Below, in pieces: positions 14,274-37,336 of a DNA stretch of 64,000 nt (the first letter of the stretch is position 1; every line of letters begins with the position of its first letter). The notes beneath the pieces are model-generated. The model was not told the DNA's origin and did not search any database. It worked only from the letters and a program-made list of their open reading frames with translations. Made by a program: the position numbers and the translations under genes. Source of the DNA: Amoebidium appalachense (lineage: Eukaryota; Ichthyosporea); assembly GCA_963693365.1 (NCBI GenBank), contig CAVNZM010000013.1, positions 8,680,001-8,744,000 of the forward strand. Reading direction: 5' to 3'.

Positions 14274-17200
14274 GGGGGGGAGAGAGGGGGGACTAAGGTA
14301 CCTCGTCCACGATGAAGATGACGTGGTGTTTCTTGAGGATGGTCTGCAGCCGGCGGAAAAACTCGGGGCTGGCATGCCGGTCCCCACCTTCGGACTGGGG
14401 GCACATGTCAGCATGGGGGCTAAAAGGCTCAGGGGCAGGCCCAAAGCTAGGTAGGAGCTCATAGAAAAAGACACATGGGCAAGCAATAAAAGGTCACACA
14501 GGCCCCTGGATTGGGGGGTAGGCAAAAGTACGCAAACACCCCTTATGCGATGCCGGGGGTGGAGGGGACGGGAGATGCACATTGTGGGTGCACATTAGGG
14601 AAGGTTGACTTGAATGCAAGGGCACAAACTAACTATGCAAGGGCACAGACTAAGGGCACAGAGTAACTATGCAAGGGCACAGACTAAGGGCACAGACTAA
14701 CTATGCAAGGGCACAGACGAAGGGCACAGACTAACTATGCAAGGGCACAGACTAACTATGCAAGGGCACAGACTAACTATGCAAGGGCACAGACTGGCTA
14801 GGTGTGCATACACCAGGGAGGAGGCTACCTGGATGGGCTCCACGATGCATGCAGCCACCGGCTTGGGCCACTCAGTAATCAGCCGCTCAACCTCGGCTAG
14901 GCACCGGTCCTCCTCGGCCCTGCATGCCCAGTCCCCACTTAGTATGGATCAGGCACACAGCACTGGTACCATGCTATGTTAAATATGGGAGACGATTATT
15001 AAAATTCACCAAGCTGGTTGGATGAGAGTATTCTAGGCCACGACAGGGGGCCAATCAATTATCTATCATATAGGGACCAGGCAAAAACACAGCCCGGAAC
15101 CAATCAGATTACATCCACAAGCCACTGTATGCATGCATGTCTCCACCCACCCACGATCATGCAAGTGAAACATGTACCTGTTTTCCGCAGCAAAGTCTTC
15201 CAATGGATACTGCAGCTTGGGGAAGGGCGCAGCCGGCCAGTTGAAGGCAGGGATGTCGACTTTGTGCAAAGCCTTGGACCGTGTGGTGGACAGTGTGCTG
15301 GGGGAGGGGGGGGAGGGGGGGGGGGGTGGGGTAATAGAGGGGTAATGAGTTTGTGCCGGGAGCAAAATCAAGAAGCCAACAGGAGAGAAGATTGGCATGT
15401 CTGGTGTGGGTGAGGGATGGCCCAGGCACTTGGGGGCACCACAATGGCCATGCACTGCCCTGTGGTGGCACAAGAAACAAGGTCGTGGGCAAGTAGAGAA
15501 GTGTGCTGAGGTCAAGAGGTGAGCGTGGTGGGCAGGCAGGGAGGGCCGGAAGGGGCCCGGGGGGGGGGGGGGGGGGGGTGAAAAAGGAGGAAGAGAGAGC
15601 CGGAGAGAGTGAAGGAGTCGAAAGGGGTTGCAGCCAAAAGAAGGATGACAAACAACATGGTGTGAAATCACCTACTGGCGGCAAACTACGAGCTCGTGCA
15701 AGGGCCCGACGGGACAAAATGGGCATGTAAAATGAAGGAATACTGATGCGAGCAACAGGGCAAGGACACTTGGTTTTCTGAAAATATCCAACAGCCACAT
15801 GCAATAAACACTCAAACGGGTGGGGGGGGGGGGGGGGGGGGGGGGGGGGAGGGGGAAGGGGAAGGGCGGAATGGAAGGGGGGAGAGGGGGGAAGGGTAGC
15901 ATTTGAAGTCAGTAGGCAGGGTCTGGGATGGGGAAGGGCAGCGATTTCCGGGCAGGCAGGCGCATGGGTGTGGGGGCACATACCTGCTGATTCTACCGTG
16001 GAAACCAGTCTGGAAGGAGAGGATGCACAGTTCGGGGGACCCTGGGGCCTCATTGCGCATACAGCTGCTGAGTTCCTCGGCTGAAGGGGACAGGGGGGGG
16101 GGGGGGGGGGGGAGGGTTAGAATGCGCTAAAGCGAACAAAGGACATATTCATAACGGACAACCCGCTGCAGAGTATACATAATAAGCAGAACCCATCCTG
16201 AGCTGCGCCCCAAATCATCCACAGTACCGCATTGGGGCTTGCGCGGGGGGGGGGGGGGGGGGGGGGGGGGTCCACACGCAACCCCATAAAACACCCGAGC
16301 AAGTTTCTCTGGGTCACACACACATACACACCATAACCCACCCGAGAATGGCACGTTGGGCCCGCCCCTCTTGCGCTGCTGATGGAACATGTAAGCCGCC
16401 TTGAAGGCATTCTCATTGGCACACGACCCACACATGGCCGTGAACACCTGCAGCCACAACACGTCAGAACCATGGGGGGCGGGGAGGTGGTAGGAGGCAC
16501 CCAGAGGACACATGGGGAGAAGGGGAGCGGGGGGCTTGAGGCGGATAGTGCAACGGGAGATTGCCCAGTGAAGCAAACTGAGTGGCTTTATATCATAGAA
16601 AAGGGGAAACAAAGGCAAAAGAAACGGGGGATGGGTGTGTGTGTGTGTGTGTGCAGGCACGAGACCTGTGAGAATCTCTTTGGAGCCAGCTTCATGACTG
16701 ACGACTGCACAAGCTCAGGCCAGTCCTTGGGCGGTAGCACACCCAGGGCTGGGCGGTTGACAATGTAGCGCATCCACTCCTGAAGGGGGTTAGTTAGCCC
16801 CCGTGTCTGTCTGCCCTCCCAGCATCTATCTGTCCTCCCTTGCCTCCCTATTTCCTAACGTGCCATGAAGGGGATACCCCATGCATAAAAGCTACATACT
16901 CGCTTATCCTATGATAGGCATCTGCCCCCACCCTCCAACACACATATGCAATCATATCTATCATACCCCCACCAACACATCCACAGTAGCCCCATATCAA
17001 AGCCACATTGCTTGCAAAACCCTAGCAGTATGCAGATCAAAGCACCGTCAGGAGTGAACAATTGAAAAGGGTGAGGGAGATGCACAGGCAGCGTGCTATG
17101 TGGGGGCATGGTGTGTGAACAGACAATTCTACCTCTGAGCTGCTTGCAGCCAGCAGGGTTGGGTTGTTGTAGCCCAGCGCCAGTGAGGCAATCTGCAAAA

Positions 17201-17361
17201 GATGCACGTCAGCACCACAATACATGTCCAATAGCACATGAGGAGTGGACACCCCCCCCCCCCCCCCCCCCACAAAAAAAAAACAAGACAAAAAAAAAAA
17301 AACACCCACATTCTAAACACACCACACAAGACACACTGACTGACACACACACACATGCATG

Positions 17362-17415
<54 letters not shown>

Positions 17416-17620
17416 GAAAGTAAACACACACGGAGGAAGGGGGAGGGAGGGAGGGAGGGAGGGGGGAGGGAGAAGGGGTTGGGGGGAGGAAGGGGAGAGG
17501 TAGAGAGAGGGCAGAGGGGGAGAGAGAGAAGCCCCTCCCCCTCCCCCTCCCCCCCCCCCAAAAAAAAACAAAAAAAAACACCCACACTCTAAACACACCA
17601 CACAAGACACACTGACTGTT

Positions 17621-17666
<46 letters not shown>

Positions 17667-18718
17667 GGCACCCATATACCACACACGGAGGAAGGGAGGA
17701 AGGGAGGGAGGGAGGGAGGGAGCAAGGGGGGGAGAAGGGGGTTTGGGGGGGGGGGGGGGGGGGGGGGGGGTGGGGGGGGGGGGGGGGGGGGGGGGGGGGA
17801 GGGGGGCGCGGGGGGAGGGAGGGGAGAGAGGATAGAAATAGGGCAGAGGGGAGAGAGCGAAAGGGGCGGGAGAGAGAGAAGAGAGACTGAGGTTGAGAGA
17901 GGAGGGAGACGAAGAGGAAGAAAGGAAAAGGGGGGGGAGGGGGGGGGGGGGGGGGGATGAAAAGAGCGCCACACACCCCATTCGTCAATGCCATGGCAAC
18001 AACACAAACCTACACAAAAATATGACCCAAGTAGGGCTGCATGCAGGCACACTAAAGAGCATGCAGAGCACGTGCCTGGCAGAAGACATCCAGCAGCACA
18101 TTGCCGTCCGCATCCACAAGATAGTTGCCCACAGACCGCTCCATGTCCGTCACTAGCTGCACTGCACGGGGGTCCTGGTACCTGCCAGATAGAGGCATGG
18201 GTTTGAATATGCTGCCTCTAGGACCTAGGCAGAGTGCCTGCCAAATATGGCCTATGGGTATAAGTATGCCTGCCGAATATGGCCTATGGGTATAAGTATG
18301 CGTGCCAAATATGGCCTATGGGTATAAGTATGCCTGCCGAATATGGCACATTATCAGTATCCCTGCCAAATATGGCCTATAGATATCAGTGCCCTGCCAA
18401 ATATGGGCAAATCATCAGTATACCTGCCAACTATATGTGTAAAAGTGTGTCTGCATGGGAGAAGTTTGGTATTGACCAGCGGTACTTGTGTGTACGTGAA
18501 AAAAAAAGGGAGGGGGGGGGGGGGGGGGGGGGGGGGGGACTGGCTGAAGGAGGTTCCAAGAAGTAATATACATACTGTCTTAGGCTGAGGTATGTGGCAA
18601 ATTTCATTGTTGTATGCACTCGTTGCTTCCCCCCCCCCCCCCCCCCCCCCCTCCCCCCGCCTCCCCAGGGGTCTTTGACAGTAAGGGGAGAACAGGAAGG
18701 GAAGGAGGGGCCCGGGGG

Positions 18719-18754
<36 letters not shown>

Positions 18755-19868
18755 GGGGGGGGGGGGATTTGAGTCTGGAAAACTTCCTCTCTTACCCCCC
18801 GCACCTTCCCTCTCCTCCGCTTCTATTCCAGTTTCAACCACACATGCATATCCCGTAATGCCCTCCCCCCCCCCCCCCCCCCTCCCCCTCCCCCCCCCCC
18901 CCCCCGGGCTGCGCGCGCTCCCTCCCCCCGAAACACACACACACACACACAGAACCATCATCATCGGCAGTTCTTGTGTTGAATATGCAAAGCTTAAGTG
19001 CTTAGGAAGGGCTTCTGCCAGGCCAGTTTCTAGACATAGAGGCCTAGAAGCGATCAATAATGGGAAGAAAGGAGAGAAGGTAGGGGCCTGCAAAGCAGCA
19101 GGCTAACATGACCAAACCCTAAGGGCAGGTGGGAAGGCCCATGTTAGCCCAGCTGTGCCAATGCATCTGCAAGTTTATGCATATGCTGTGTGCATGCACG
19201 CACGTACTTATGTGTTTGCTGGTTTATGTGCTTGTGCCTTTGTGTGTTTTGGGCATGTGTGCCTATGTGTGTGCCTGTGTGTGTGCCTGTGATTGTGCCT
19301 GTGTATGCCTGTGTGTGTGCCTGTGTGTGTGGCAGGCAGGCACGTACTGGTCCAGTGCTTTGAGTGCCTCCTTGCCCTTTGGCCCCGGTATGGCGGCCGT
19401 GTGCACGTGCGGCCTGCTGGGCTCGTGCGGGAACAAACTGTCAACGCTGCTGGTGCCCTCGCTGGCCGCAGCCGCTGCAGTGGCCTTGTGCCGGCGCCTA
19501 CGAGGGGAGAGTCTTTGTTACTTGACCTGGCTACAGATCATCACATCAGGGGGGCGTGTTGTTTTCATAGGGCTTGTTAGAGAATACCGCGCACATAGAC
19601 CAAACTTATAATCAGCCCCTCCCTGTGCCATTCTATTCTGACACTTTTGCGTGTAAGCAAACCCTTCTCGCCCATACCCATACTGGTGCATAACTACAGG
19701 TCACTTCGTCCAGTGTCCCATCTACCCTCCCAACCATCTACCCTACCACCCATCTACCCTCCCAACCCTCAACCTCACTCACCCCTGGCACCAGGGAGCT
19801 AGCGCAGTACACAATGCAGGGCTGGCCCGCCTGGTTCCTAGCTCACGTGCAACGCGAAGAAGCGACAT
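9341..19868 (-). CDS. ABAT: 4-aminobutyrate aminotransferase, mitochondrial (GABA transaminase), 16 exons
   Basis: This is a PLP enzyme that transfers the amino group of GABA (and beta-alanine) to 2-oxoglutarate, giving succinate semialdehyde and glutamate in the mitochondrial matrix. Exons: 19868-19783, 19497-19348, 18181-18076, 17192-17133, 16779-16666, 16447-16342, 16080-15984, 15297-15178, 14919-14829, 14394-14302, 13781-13683, 13138-13077, 12357-12189, 11935-11862, 10152-10104, 9403-9341. All phases agree and give 512 aa, against about 500 in animals. Residues 1-28 ([14 protein letters not shown]) look like an Arg-rich mitochondrial presequence. AMCGSC (C178, C181) keeps the Cys-x2-Cys that binds the Fe-S cluster in animal ABAT. 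FIVDE carries the PLP-binding Asp340, and TFSKK carries the Schiff-base Lys371. The end is [11 protein letters not shown], with its stop at 9341. Intron 3 has a GC donor. Six or so residues usual before GGCGD are missing at intron 14, so a microexon there is possible. Confidence 0.96.
10941..11390 (-). repeat. Intronic hairpin repeat, copy A
   Basis: This 450-bp unit in ABAT intron 14 (10153-11861) is tandem with copy B. On the minus (transcribed) strand it ends CGCATTCAAACCCCC and carries three hairpins: TTGCTT/AAGCAA (about 11207-11222), CGTCTT/AAGACG (11183-11199) and an outer stem CTGAGTT/AACTCAG (11102-11108 with 11142-11148) around a palindrome (11125-11134). It belongs to the same family as the copies at 16116, 26665, 28876 and 30760. 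Confidence 0.85.
11391..11820 (-). repeat. Intronic hairpin repeat, copy B
   Basis: By eye this is identical to the first 430 bp of copy A, so it is a very recent tandem duplication with a 450-bp period. Copy A's extra 20 bp (TCTGAAAGAAGACAGGGGGG) forms the junction. Copy B ends 41 bp from ABAT exon 14. Confidence 0.9.
14607..14800. repeat. Minisatellite in ABAT intron 9
   Basis: Tandem units built on GCAAGGGCACAGACTAACTAT (about 21 bp) mix with a shorter AAGGGCACAGACTA variant, about nine units in all. It lies between the exons at 14302-14394 and 14829-14919. Confidence 0.9.
16116..16244 (-). repeat. Intronic hairpin repeat, copy C (diverged)
   Basis: A divergent copy fills about half of the 261-bp ABAT intron 6 (16081-16341). 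On the transcribed strand its end (CGCATTCTAACC) runs straight into the poly-C tract that leads to the acceptor CTTCAG of exon 7. Confidence 0.8.
18240..18430. repeat. Minisatellite in ABAT intron 2
   Basis: About six units of 27-33 bp are built on TGCCAAATATGGCCTATGGG with a TATAAGTATGCC extension, and they become more divergent to the right. Confidence 0.9.
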
Positions 19869-20746
19869 TATGATAACTATTCGAGAGCTCTCTAAAACAC
19901 TGTTGCAACTGACAGCAAACTTTATGAGAACTTGAAACAAAAAAAAGGCCCCCTGGAAGCGATTTGAAGGCGGCTGCATATACACAACATGAGCCAAAAG
20001 CGGCGAAAAGTGTCTCACTATATAGTGCTATGATTGGGTAACCTAAAAAAGGAAAACCAAATATGGTAATGTCAACAAAGAGGCATTTTTAAAACTGATA
20101 GCACACACGTTCTTATTATTGTTTGCTATGCGTAAAAAATACAATAAACTGCATATATTTCTGATTATAATACGTTTATTGTCTTTATTGGCTGTATTAA
20201 ACATGCACATGTTGCCCGCTTCTGTTATTATTTAATCTCCCGAACTGTCGGACCTAGCACTGGGCGTTTGCGCACAAAGCAGTATTTTCAGCTGATAGCT
20301 ATGATTGGATAACAATCAGGTATTCAGTTGTACCGATACCGAACATACGTCATTCCAACTGTTGTGGCTGTTGCCAGGCTCGAGACTCCACAACCGGCCG
20401 TGACTCTTCAGTGTCACTCCAGTCTCTTGCAACCGACTGAGTCAGCGAGTCTCCCTGCAGTACACTAGGCACAGGTCTGGGGAAAAGCCTTGACAATACA
20501 TTATGTATCTTGTACAGGCCGATGGGAATGTTCAACACATAACCTGATGATCACCATGAGGGCTATAATGTACGAATCATCCAGCTCCCGAATAAACACA
20601 GGCTCATGCGCATGCGTGCATGCGCATTTACATTTCGGTTACAGTATTACTTTTGTCAACTTTTATGGTCTTTCATGTTCGAGGCTCTACATAGTGCCTG
20701 GCTAGAGCGGTCGTCTAGACGTCTGGAAGCACCCCCCTCCCCCCCC

Positions 20747-20787
<41 letters not shown>

Positions 20788-21009
20788 ACCACCACCACCA
20801 CCACCACCACCACCGGCCCCGCCAACCCGGGCCCGGCCAACACACACGTGCACACGTGTAGTGCACACACACACAGACACACAAAAAAAAAAAAAAAAAA
20901 AAAAAACGAAAAAGAAAAAAGACCGTTTTTTTTGTGTGTGTGTGTGTGCACTACACGTGTCTGTGTGCCGGGCCCGGGAATTATTAAGCGGGTTGTGTGT
21001 GTGTGTGTG

Positions 21010-21048
<39 letters not shown>

Positions 21049-21789
21049 TATTGTCGAGCTAGCCTTTGTGCCACCGGTGCTGTTAACGTGTGCATATTTG
21101 CATATAAAAAATTGTAAGTACGTATCACGGAACTGTGTTGGAGTTGGGGTTTGCAGCGACCAAGCAGCAGACGGCCACACACTCCAGGCAGGTAGCTGTG
21201 AGAGGTGCAATGTCATGCAGCAACCTCACATTCAAGTATATAAAATATTTGGGTGTCCTTTTGTGCCCCATTTTCTACACACACACCCTCTCTCTCAGTC
21301 TGACTGCACACCCATGGGCAATCCACTCACACCGAACAAATTCACTCACTACGCCCATACGGTCGTGTGCCAGAAGCAAACACAAGAACCTTGCCACACA
21401 ATTTCAAATGAACCGGACCTAACAATTTCTTAATTCTGCACCCACTCACATTGCATATGCTTGTGCTATCGAACCCTGGATTCAGGCCCCTAGCGCTTAA
21501 CAGGGGTTCATATTTCGATGGCATATTAGGCTGCCACAGGCAGACTACCAGCACATGTGGCCCGACACAGAATGTCCATTCGTGCATATCATTCATTCAC
21601 CATATGCATCCACATGTACACCCCACGCCCCCGGGGCCTATTCGGGGTCTTGCATTGCGTTGTAGCGTGAACGTGTCTGCAACCCACACAGAGTCAGTTG
21701 TGGTCCCCCCCCCCCCCCCCCCCCCCTCCCACGGTGTGTCAAAGCAAGAGGCCCAACGGTTCCAACCCCGACTTTCCCCCTCCCCCCCC

Positions 21790-21831
<42 letters not shown>

Positions 21832-21849
21832 TCTAACACCAACCAACTT
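19869..21849. other. Spacer between ABAT and the RBM gene
   Basis: The ABAT promoter must lie just above 19868, in AT-rich sequence with no obvious TATA box. The spacer also holds a GC-rich unique block (20340-20540), the foldback at 20826-20978, poly-C and poly-G tracts, and (CA)n. No gene is supported. Confidence 0.6.
20826..20978. repeat. Foldback (inverted-repeat) element
   Basis: CCCGGGCCCGGC (20826-20837) pairs with GCCGGGCCCGGG (20967-20978), and ACACGTGTAGTGCAC (20852-20866) pairs perfectly with GTGCACTACACGTGT (20946-20960). Between them (CA)n faces (TG)n and poly-A faces poly-T. The whole 153 bp can fold as one long hairpin. Confidence 0.9.
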
Positions 21850-33981
<12,132 letters not shown>

Positions 33982-34495
33982 CTTGTGATCCCTACCTTAA
34001 GAGCAACGTACGAGACTTACCGTGTCGTGAATATACGTTGGCTTCAACTTCCAGTCCTCACTCACACAACCGTCTCTTCTCTGTAATCAAATTGCGATCG
34101 CCATCGGTTGTAGGAGGAATATTTGAGATGTGTACGACTCAGCGATTGCGGGAGATGAAAATGGTTTGGTCCAGGTTTGTAGCCTCACAGGTTGACAAAG
34201 CACTGAGGGAGGCTCCGGATTGTTGGACAAAGTGCAAGATGACAGTTCATTTGTATGTTGTATGTAACGTCGCTTCTACTTGTGCCACATAATTTTGTTG
34301 GGTGGAAGTACTGTTGGCCTTGGTGCCGACACATCATTACAACTCACATACATGTCTTCAATAAACAGCACATTCCCCCCCCCACTTGACAGTTTCAAAG
34401 ACAGACGTTTTGTTGCCCACCCCCTAAGTTAGGCTAGCGCCTCTTGCTCCTGCTGCCTTGCTTGAACCAGGATACAGTCCCAGACTACATTAGCC
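33982..34495. promoter_or_regulatory. Divergent promoter region of the RBM and glycine-rich genes
   Basis: Only 514 bp separate the two start codons (33981 minus, 34496 plus), so the region must carry both 5' leaders and probably a shared promoter. I see no clear TATA box. A C-run and CTTGACAG occur at 34375-34391. Confidence 0.6.
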
Positions 34496-34774
34496 ATGGA
34501 CACACCCACGGTCAGCCCCCCAGCAAGCTATATCCCTGGTGAGCCAGAGGGGGTGCACCGTGCCTATGAAGGTGACCCGGATGACTATGATGGCACGTTT
34601 GGGTTTGCCGGTGGGATGGGCTGTGGTTTCGGCCTGCAGCTGTCAGCACACACGGTGAGTGCTGGAGGTGACAAAGTCACCAACACTTGTGTTGCTTGAC
34701 CTCCTCCCCCCTCCCCCCTCCCCCCCCCCCCCCCTCTCCCCCCCCCCCCCTCTCCCCTCCTTCCTTTTTTTTTT

Positions 34775-34817
<43 letters not shown>

Positions 34818-35731
34818 GGGGGGGGGGGGGATATGCTGTATATGCTGGAAGAAGGGAGAAGGACAGGGGACATAGCCATTGGGTGAGGGGTTGACGAGAG
34901 AGCAAGCGAATAAAAGGTGGGGAGGGTGTGTGAGTGGTGCCAAGGGGTGGGGGGGGGGGGGGGGGGGGGGGGGGGGAGGCCAAGGTGGGAGACGGGGACT
35001 TTTAGCAGAGGGTGTTCACGACATGCACTGGTCAAAGTCTAACACTGATGTTCCTTCTCTGCAGGGCTGGGGCTGGGGCTGGGGTTTCGGTTGGAACTTT
35101 GGTAAAGGTGCGGGTGGTGGGGGGGAGGGGGAGGCGGGATAGGTGCCTTTGGCGGTGGAGGAGGTGGGGGTGGGGGTGCGGGGGGTGCTGGGGGCGGAGG
35201 GGGCGGTGATGGTGGGGGTGGGGGTGGTGGGGGTGGTGGAAGCTTAGGACCAAGTGGTGGGGGTGGGGGGAGGCGGGGGAGGAGAGGGGCAGAGTGATGG
35301 GGGTGGGGGGGGAGAGGGTGGGGGGCCGCAGTATGCAAACAAAGTGTACCTGCTACAAAACGCTAGATTATTACTTAAAGGATCTGAACACGTAATTTCC
35401 TGCGGCCCAAACAGTGTCTCCAGGGTGCAGTGTGGAGGAGGAGGGGGAGGAGGGTTTAAGGGTGCAGGGGGTGGCGGTGGGTCAGGGAGTGATGGTGGTG
35501 GGGGTGGGGGGTGGAGGAAACGATGGTGGAGGTGGGGGAGGAGGTGGTGAGAATGCGCCAGACGAAGCACGCAGGCAGTATGGCACCGAGCAGTCAGGCG
35601 GCGGGGGTGGTGGTGGTGGTGGGGTTCCTCAGGGTGGGGGTGGAGGAGGCGGTGGGGGGGGTGAACATGGTGGGGACGGGCATGGGGGTGGTGGCGGGGG
35701 AGAATTTTACGGGTTCTCGGTTCACTCATAG
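34496..35731 (+). CDS. Glycine-rich protein, broken by three G-run frameshifts
   Basis: Exon 1 (34496-34654) encodes 53 residues (MDTPTVSPPASYIPGEPEG, then a Gly/Phe-rich end) and stops at donor GTGAGT. Exon 2 starts at 35065 after CTCTGCAG, in phase 0, with GWGWGWGFGWNFGKG. Read literally it hits a stop at 35140-35142. The strong Gly-codon pattern carries on in other frames until a natural stop at 35729-35731 (GFSVHS). The frame is recovered if the runs of 7, 6 and 6 G at 35119-35125, 35265-35270 and 35506-35511 are read two, one and one base shorter. Between Gly tracts lies a short non-repetitive segment (QYANKVYLLQNARLLL) and an acidic one (ENAPDEARRQYG). A polyadenylation-like AATAAA lies at 35798-35803. 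The function is unknown; structural or RNA-associated Gly-rich proteins are possible. The breaks may be sequencing errors. Confidence 0.6.
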
Positions 35732-36390
35732 CATATTAAGCAACCTGTACATGCCAAGTTTTAGACTTCAGTTTCGTCCCTCAAGTGGTGGGGCCTAAAT
35801 AAAGTTAGGAGGTGTTTGCTTGTAGCACACCACGAGCATCTGTCATGTGTGCACGTCCGCATATGTGACGACCGTGCTTGCGCATATGCACGGTGCACTT
35901 TCAACGAAGAGAGATCTGCGAGAGGTGAGAGCCAAAATGGGACCAGAGTAAGAGAGAGTACAAGTGGAGGAGAGATGTGCTTACATTTGTGTTTGTGTGT
36001 ACGTGTGTGTGTGGAAACGTGCAGGCAGAAGACTGAAAGAAGGAACCTGAAGAAAAGGCAACGTGCAAGTGAATATATTCGAACATATTACGCACTGCTG
36101 TGGGAGGGAAAGCTTAAGACCTCGAGGATATTTCTTGCCTACAGCGCAAAACATGGCCATCCCAGATGGCAGTGCCACCAGGTCCCTGAGCACATAGTAT
36201 TCGTGCCTTGGTTTACTCTTCACACTACTGCTCGAAAGCCCCCAAGAAAGCATACAAGGCTCTAAGCACTAGTCCCTCTCTACTAGTGCCTCTATACAGC
36301 TTACACAGCCGTGTGACTAGGAATTACAATTGCATGCACTCACTAGTACTACCAGCAGCCACATCTATACACAGGCCAGCTACGGCCCCT
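35732..36390. other. Spacer between convergent genes
   Basis: This is the 3' region of the glycine-rich gene (AATAAA at 35798) and of the b561-like gene. An open frame of 149 codons at 35816-36265 (+) shows no domain and is Arg/Thr-rich without any recognisable pattern, so I do not call it a gene. Confidence 0.5.
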
Positions 36391-37116
36391 TCACTCCTTG
36401 CTCTCTTTCTCCTTCCCCTTCCCAGTGAGTGCGTTCCAGGCCCCGGTGACTATTTCGAAGTATGCCGTGGGCCTGTATGTGCCGTTCAGTACGCCGGGTG
36501 CCAGCAACAGGACCGCAGCAAGTACAGCCGTGCCCGCCAGTGCGTCGGTCTTGTCCCCCTTATATATGCCCTTCTTCAGTAGCCCACTCACCACGGCCGC
36601 AGTGGCCAGTGCGTAAGCCGTGGCTCCCACGACCCTGTGTATGCGCCTGAGCACGACCTTTGCCTTCTCCACTGACCCGTATGCCTGTGTGTTGTAGCGC
36701 GCCACCCAGCCGGGCAGGTCCTCCTCCTTGGCCATGGGGCTGGACACGGCCCCGTTCATAATAGCCCACACTGCAAACCCGGCTGCTGCGGCGCCCAGCT
36801 GGCCGTGGAGAGTCTGGAAGTGCGGCTTGTTGTCTGCCACCTTGAGGTAGAACATGAGGCCAGACCCAGCAAGGGTGAGCACGGATGCTATGGTGTTGAC
36901 CTGGCCGTGCCTCTCAATAAGCGCCTCCTTCTCCTTGGGGGGCAGGCTGCGTGCCTTGATTGCAAAGGTGATGGCGTTGGTGGAGGCTATGCCCCAGCCC
37001 ACACTGACCAGCAGGGGGTGGTAGGTCCACAGCGACCCGTTGAAGTACGTGAACGCCACCCCCCCGGCCCACGCCGCACCGGCTACGCGGGCGCCGTTTA
37101 GTACCAGCTCAGACAT
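36391..37116 (-). CDS. Cytochrome-b561-like transmembrane protein, single exon
   Basis: A 241-residue protein that starts at ATG 37116 (MSELVLNGARVAG). Five or six hydrophobic helices are visible (about 15-28, 36-53, 72-92, 105-122, 158-180, 192-210). Four His residues are placed as in the b561 family: TYHP (His33), ERHGQ (His70), TLHGQ (His104) and RRIHR (His160). In that family such His pairs bind two b hemes and pass electrons, often from ascorbate, across a membrane. The C-terminus is Lys/Glu-rich. The closest type is probably the CYB561D group. A longer open frame upstream of this ATG is Gly/Arg-rich noncoding-type sequence, so I chose the start with the hydrophobic N-terminus. Together with the nearly intronless FN3 gene it contrasts with the intron-dense neighbours. 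Confidence 0.85.
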   Translation of the reverse strand: MSELVLNGARVAGAAWAGGVAFTYFNGSLWTYHPLLVSVGWGIASTNAITFAIKARSLPPKEKEALIERHGQVNTIASVLTLAGSGLMFYLKVADNKPHFQTLHGQLGAAAAGFAVWAIMNGAVSSPMAKEEDLPGWVARYNTQAYGSVEKAKVVLRRIHRVVGATAYALATAAVVSGLLKKGIYKGDKTDALAGTAVLAAVLLLAPGVLNGTYRPTAYFEIVTGAWNALTGKGKEKESKE

Positions 37117-37227
37117 GGTGGAAGGAAACGACCAGGGCGAAAAAAAAGCACACAAGAAGTTCTGGGGCTGCCGGTCATTGCATTTTGGGGCCGGGGGTTC
37201 AACCGTTGGCGCCATTTTTGCACCCGA

Positions 37228-37235
37228 TGACGTCA
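37228..37235. promoter_or_regulatory. CRE-like site TGACGTCA
   Basis: A perfect TGACGTCA palindrome, the bZIP (CREB/ATF) consensus, lies about 112 bp upstream of the b561-like start codon. Confidence 0.5.
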
Positions 37236-37300
37236 CACGCAGGAGGGCTGTGGTACCACCGTACCGTGAGTCACATATGCATACCACCTTCTCAAGCTCT

Positions 37301-37333
37301 TCACGGCCATCTAGAGACTCTAGATGGCCGTGA
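37301..37333. repeat. 33-bp perfect palindrome upstream of the b561-like gene
   Basis: TCACGGCCATCTAGAG (37301-37316), one A, then its exact reverse complement (37318-37333). It lies 185 bp above the start codon. It could be a dimeric protein-binding site, a cruciform, or the remnant of an inverted duplication. Confidence 0.85.
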
Positions 37334-37336
37334 TCT

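Noticed and set aside
14607-14800. CRISPR-like array
   Set aside because: The units are directly adjacent with no unique spacers, and the sequence is a eukaryotic intron. The same holds for 25858-25957 and 59633-59755.
15157-16053. A 298-codon Pro-rich minus-strand frame
   Set aside because: It reads through C-tracts of ABAT introns 7 and 8 in a frame that differs from the true exons.
17129-18052. A 307-codon minus-strand frame with Pro/Leu/Ser and Cys/Val stretches
   Set aside because: It is a translation of poly-C, (CA)n and (CT)n tracts inside ABAT intron 3. The only real coding part is the 20-codon exon 4.
35816-36265. A 149-codon plus-strand frame after the glycine-rich gene
   Set aside because: It lies in the 3' region after the AATAAA, has no recognisable motif and no support from neighbouring splice sites.
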